Part shown: piece after piece, positions 60,355 through 64,000 of the stretch | How positions within the stretch are numbered: position 1 is the first letter of the stretch | Layout: every line of letters begins with the position of its first letter | Source: Elysia chlorotica | Lineage: Eukaryota > Mollusca > Gastropoda > Plakobranchidae | Direction of reading: 5' to 3' | Assembly (NCBI GenBank): GCA_003991915.1 | Contig: RQTK01000695.1 | Coordinates: 1 to 64,000, forward strand | Length of the DNA: 64,000 bases | Position numbers and translations under genes: made by a program | Notes under the pieces: generated by a model | Told to the model about the DNA's origin: nothing | The model's database searches: none | The model's input: only the letters and a program-made list of their open reading frames with translations

Positions 60355-61356
60355 AAAATGTTAAGTCTTATTCTCCTAAGTGTATATTTACATTAAAAGT
60401 GAAGATTTATAAATACTGTTACTACATGACACAAAATATAATTTATCTGTATGCATGTATATCATTTAAACAATAATACTGATTATAGAGAAACAAGAGA
60501 AAAATACTGTTTTGGTTATCAGAGTAATGTATACATACACAAATGAGAATTAAATTTTGATTTTTGTCAAACCTAATACTTTTAAAAAGATCTCAATACT
60601 GTAGGCATTTGTACAAGCCTGGACAAAAAAGTCGCTCAAAGAACAGAAGAAAAAAAAATCATCGGTTGAGTACAATTATTACAAGTAAATGGAATTTTTA
60701 TGCATAAAAAGAGAAGGCTTTTTTTTTCTTCCTGAAAATTTAGGAAAAAAATGTAAGGGACAGAAAAATACATCAGACTTAGGTAAAGCTTCTAATGTTT
60801 TGTACTAATCTGATCATTACCTTTTTCATTTTAAAATGAGAAAAACAGTGCAAAATACAACATGAAATTATCACAGCAAACAGAATTAACAAACAATTTT
60901 TGGCGCAGTGAAGAAAGAAGAAAAAACATCATGTTTACAAGGGGGAAAAAATTATTAAACTAAAACCCAAGTACCCTCAAAATGTGAAATCCTTAGTTAT
61001 TTTGTTAATTGTTATCTAATTCAAAATAATAATTGATAAAAATTCTGAAAATTAACTGAAGTTGCTATTCCTTTTTTTTAATGCTTTTACGGTCAACATT
61101 GTCAATTACATTATCTGTTTTAAAGTCATTTCATCATATGGGAGTTAGATTTGAAAGCTATTTTTTTTTTCTTTATATTTAAAGATGCACCAGCATTGAT
61201 GTTTAAATATTAATGTATGCAATTATTCAACTGAACATAGATTTTCAGGACCCTAAATCAACATTAAGTAATGATTGAAAGAACATAGGTGTTTCTTATT
61301 GTAAATTCCTAGTTCTTTTTTGCCAATCCTTGATAGGTTGCACTGAAAGACAAAAG

Positions 61357-61470
61357 CTATGTTTGGAACTCGCTTGTAAAGAACAGTCCGTACTGCCTGC
61401 CCATCTTGGATATAGTGGGAGGAATCGGGTGCTGGAAAGCCTTGGCATATGTTCCAGGGCCTGGCACTTT
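61357..61470 (-). CDS. Last exon of a SHIPPO/sperm-tail PG-rich repeat-like protein (partial)
   Basis: On the minus strand a strong polypyrimidine tract and CAG acceptor precede a 114-bp frame beginning KVPGPGTYAKAF and ending FFTSEFQT-stop. PGPGTY is the hallmark of SHIPPO/STPG repeats, found in ciliary and sperm-tail microtubule proteins. The TISKMGRQYG stretch and compact end look like real protein. Only this exon is recognised; upstream exons must lie at higher coordinates or outside the window. A minus-strand frame ending at a possible donor near 62172 joins in phase, but I do not trust it. The family call rests on one motif. Confidence 0.5.
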   Translation of the reverse strand, partial: KVPGPGTYAKAFQHPIPPTISKMGRQYGLFFTSEFQT

Positions 61471-64000
61471 CTGAACAAATCGAGAGTAGAAAAAAACAAA
61501 GTGAAACTTGAGACATAGCTCTGAACAAATAATCTTGGTGTGAAAAAAGTAAAATTTCCTCACAACTCTCCTGTGAATTTGCTAGGGGAAGAACACAAAT
61601 TTCAAGTTTTATTTACGTCGGTGATTGTTCTGGTGTAAAATTTTTGTTATTCCATGCATTTCATTTTTGTCAAAAGATCTTTTTTCAAATATGAAGAATC
61701 AATATAGAAAAGTAGGCATTTTTATACTTCATTCATTTATTTAACAAAGAAAAAAAAAAGCTCTCAAGGGAACTCCATAAACTGACAAAAGATGCAACAG
61801 CTTTTGTTTACCAACAGGCACTGTTGCTGCAGTGAATTATATATATGCAAAACATTATTTTTATAATATTTATGAATATTCAAGAGAGATATTGTCACCA
61901 TTTCAATGACACAATTTTGGTATGCTATTTAAAAAAATATTTAAATCTACCATTTACAAAAGTAAAAAGAAAGAAATGTGAGCAATGAAAAACACAGGTC
62001 AGATTTAGTCTTAGAGAATAATTTTTCTATAAAGTGTGTAGGCCACAAATCTAATGAAAAATCTATTTCAAATGGGGGCTTGGTACCACGATGATGGAAG
62101 GCAAATATTCTTTTCAAACAAAATCCTTTGTGGTTGCAGGTGACGACATAGCACGGCAAAGTGTACTATTACCTTTCGTGTGTACTGTTCCATGGTGATT
62201 TGCAGACATACAGGACACCCAGCAGCCAAGTTAGTGCAAGGGATAATGCACGGCAAACCAAAACAGGTGGTTGAGAATGGAAATGTCAAGCTGATGTTAG
62301 GCATCATCATCAATGAAAACACACACACACACACATCCTAAAAACATGTGAAATTTAATGCACAAAAAACTAGATTTCACAATAAAATTACATTATAATA
62401 ATTTCACATCCATAAAGATTACAATCCGGAACTACCAATAGTTTTGCCATGAATATTAATTGCCCATATATCTCTTGCTTTTTTTAATGAAACAGAAACG
62501 AATGATTTTGTGAATCATCCAGGTTTAAATTCTGTTTCTGCTGTTGCTTTAATTAGCACATTTACTGTTGTTATATTTAGGTGGCAATTAAGAGAAAAGA
62601 GAGTGAGTAGGAGGAATGATAAAATTATTAAAATTGAAACAGGAAAAAAATGATTAAATTCAGTTGATTCATTATGCCATGCCTAAAGCAATGTCCTCTT
62701 TATTTCATATTTGTTGCCAGAATAGATAATTATAATAGAACATACAGTATGCATGAATGGATGTGGTAAAAATAGGCTAATGACATCAACAATAGTAACG
62801 GAAAAGTAGCATTACCTCTTTGTAAAGAAGAACATGTGTCTTTTTTTTTTTTTTTTTTAAAGCTAAGTGTATGCTTTGAATAAAAAAAGAGGTATATACT
62901 AAATTCAAACTTGAAATCCAAATAAAAGAAAAATAATTTTTTTTTTAACTAAAAAAAAAACAACCAACACAAGTAAGCAATTTTAATGTTCTGCTTGCCT
63001 TTATTTACTTAAAACCCAAAAATATTTTTATATCTCTTTAGTAAAATGGATTATGTTGAGATAGTGTTCTCAAACAAAATTAAGGGAAAACAAATTATGG
63101 ATAGCCATTGCATGACTATTTTTTTTTTTATGAAAGATAAGACAAGAAAAGTTTTTTTTCTAACAAAAATTTATTTTGGGTGTACAGAGATTACAAAAAA
63201 AAAAAGAAAAAGAGCTTCAGTTCGAAATTTACCAGACATTATCATGTTTATGTATTTGCATATACATGTACATATTTTTTAATCTTCATTTCAGATTTGT
63301 ATCACATAGAACATATTTGAACAATTATATTGATTCAGAAATAACTAGTAATCATTGCTTGATCAGTTAATTTGTCTGCATTGCCTTGGAATTGGGCTTT
63401 TTTTTTTTTTAACTAAAGGAGGTAATCAATTTGTCATTTGCTTGTTTTCATAAATTTGTAATAAAAAATAAGTGAAAGATATTTGTAATATCACTTGTTA
63501 ACTCCTTTTCATCCCCAATTAACTGGAAATAAGATAAACTTTTTGAGTGAAAACAAGTTTTTTTTTTTCAATTCCTTGGTAATTTATGAAACAGAAGACT
63601 TAAATAAAAAAAGAAGCATGTAAAGGTAAAGTAAAATCTCCCATCTTTGAAAAGCGAAGCACTCATAAGAACTAAAAAAATGAATCCTTTTTTATGAATT
63701 AAAATGAAAGAAAAAAGAAAAGCTGAGCCACATTAAGCCTCTCTCAGGGATCAGATGCATGACTGGAACTGGAAGAACAGAAAGTTTGTTTTATCTAAAG
63801 AGCAAAAATCTTATTTTGTCTATTTAACTCGATCAAGATGTTAGTATTTAAAGAAAATAATAAAAAAAAAAAAGAACAATTTGACAAATTAATGGATGGC
63901 ACCAATTGACGACCAATATGAGCATTACTTTACATCATTTCATACAACACTAACTTGCAGTTTAACATATAGGCCTAAACAAACAGAAAAATTTGTTGGA
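61471..64000. other. AT-rich region, probably intron of the minus-strand gene ending at 61357
   Basis: Long poly-A and poly-T runs, a short (CA)n at about 62320-62335, and no second PG-rich exon that I could find. One cysteine-rich minus-strand frame at about 62172-62294 is listed under rejected items. Confidence 0.4.

Larger units (their letters stand above)
56593..61356. other. Intergenic region downstream of TTC7
   Basis: AT-rich sequence with a piggyBac-like MITE (57365-57851), direct repeats around it, a decayed tRNA-like head near 58374, and a second repeat-flanked palindromic segment (59945-60354). I find no exon that I can support on either strand. The right end probably includes the 3' UTR of the minus-strand gene whose last exon is at 61357-61470. 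Confidence 0.5.

Noticed and set aside
62172-62294. Minus-strand Cys-rich frame (CFGLPCIIPC ... CPVC) bounded by an AG and a GTAATA, loosely like a LITAF-type zinc motif
   Set aside because: Cysteine spacing does not fit LITAF, it begins beside a (CA)n tract, and it is unlike a PG-rich repeat protein; in-phase joining to 61470 can occur by chance.
9184-63870. tRNA genes, rRNA, CRISPR arrays
   Set aside because: All tRNA-like signals are SINE heads with decayed arms; no rRNA segments or regularly spaced repeat arrays were seen.

Overview
The window is AT-rich nuclear DNA from an animal. It holds intron-rich metazoan genes with short phase-consistent exons and GT-AG introns, tRNA-derived SINEs, a decayed LINE, MITE-like elements and many microsatellites. 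An invertebrate, perhaps a mollusc, is my guess from the gene style and repeat content; the sequence alone does not settle it.

Layout: (1) 839-14993, + strand: 22 exons, the last ~870 residues of a type I membrane protein of unknown function. It starts within a filamin-type Ig repeat and ends with a phytocyanin-like cupredoxin fold, a membrane span and a short tail. (2) 20670-36613, - strand: a complete MED17 gene (Mediator head subunit), 15 exon types. Two adjacent exons are present twice in tandem. (3) 36614-40625: a GC-richer spacer with no gene I can name. (4) 40626-56463, + strand: a complete TTC7 gene (scaffold of the plasma-membrane PI4KIIIalpha complex), 20 exons in the working model. 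It too has an internal tandem duplication, holding an extra copy of exon 3 and a cut-off copy of exon 4. (5) 56464-64000: mostly intergenic, with a piggyBac-like MITE, a related half-element, and what looks like the last exon of a SHIPPO/sperm-tail PG-rich repeat gene on the - strand (61357-61470).

The genes do not form an operon or pathway. The first gene and MED17 are convergent; MED17 and TTC7 are head to head about 4 kb apart.

Main observation: local direct duplications are unusually frequent. Two duplicate coding exons of housekeeping genes (MED17 in frame; TTC7 with only synonymous differences). Three others flank MITE-like or palindromic insertions. In all five, repeat-like DNA lies between the copies or in only one copy. 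Either the genome has many insertion-associated tandem duplications (some perhaps creating alternative exons), or two haplotypes were joined in tandem during assembly. Long reads over the junctions would decide.
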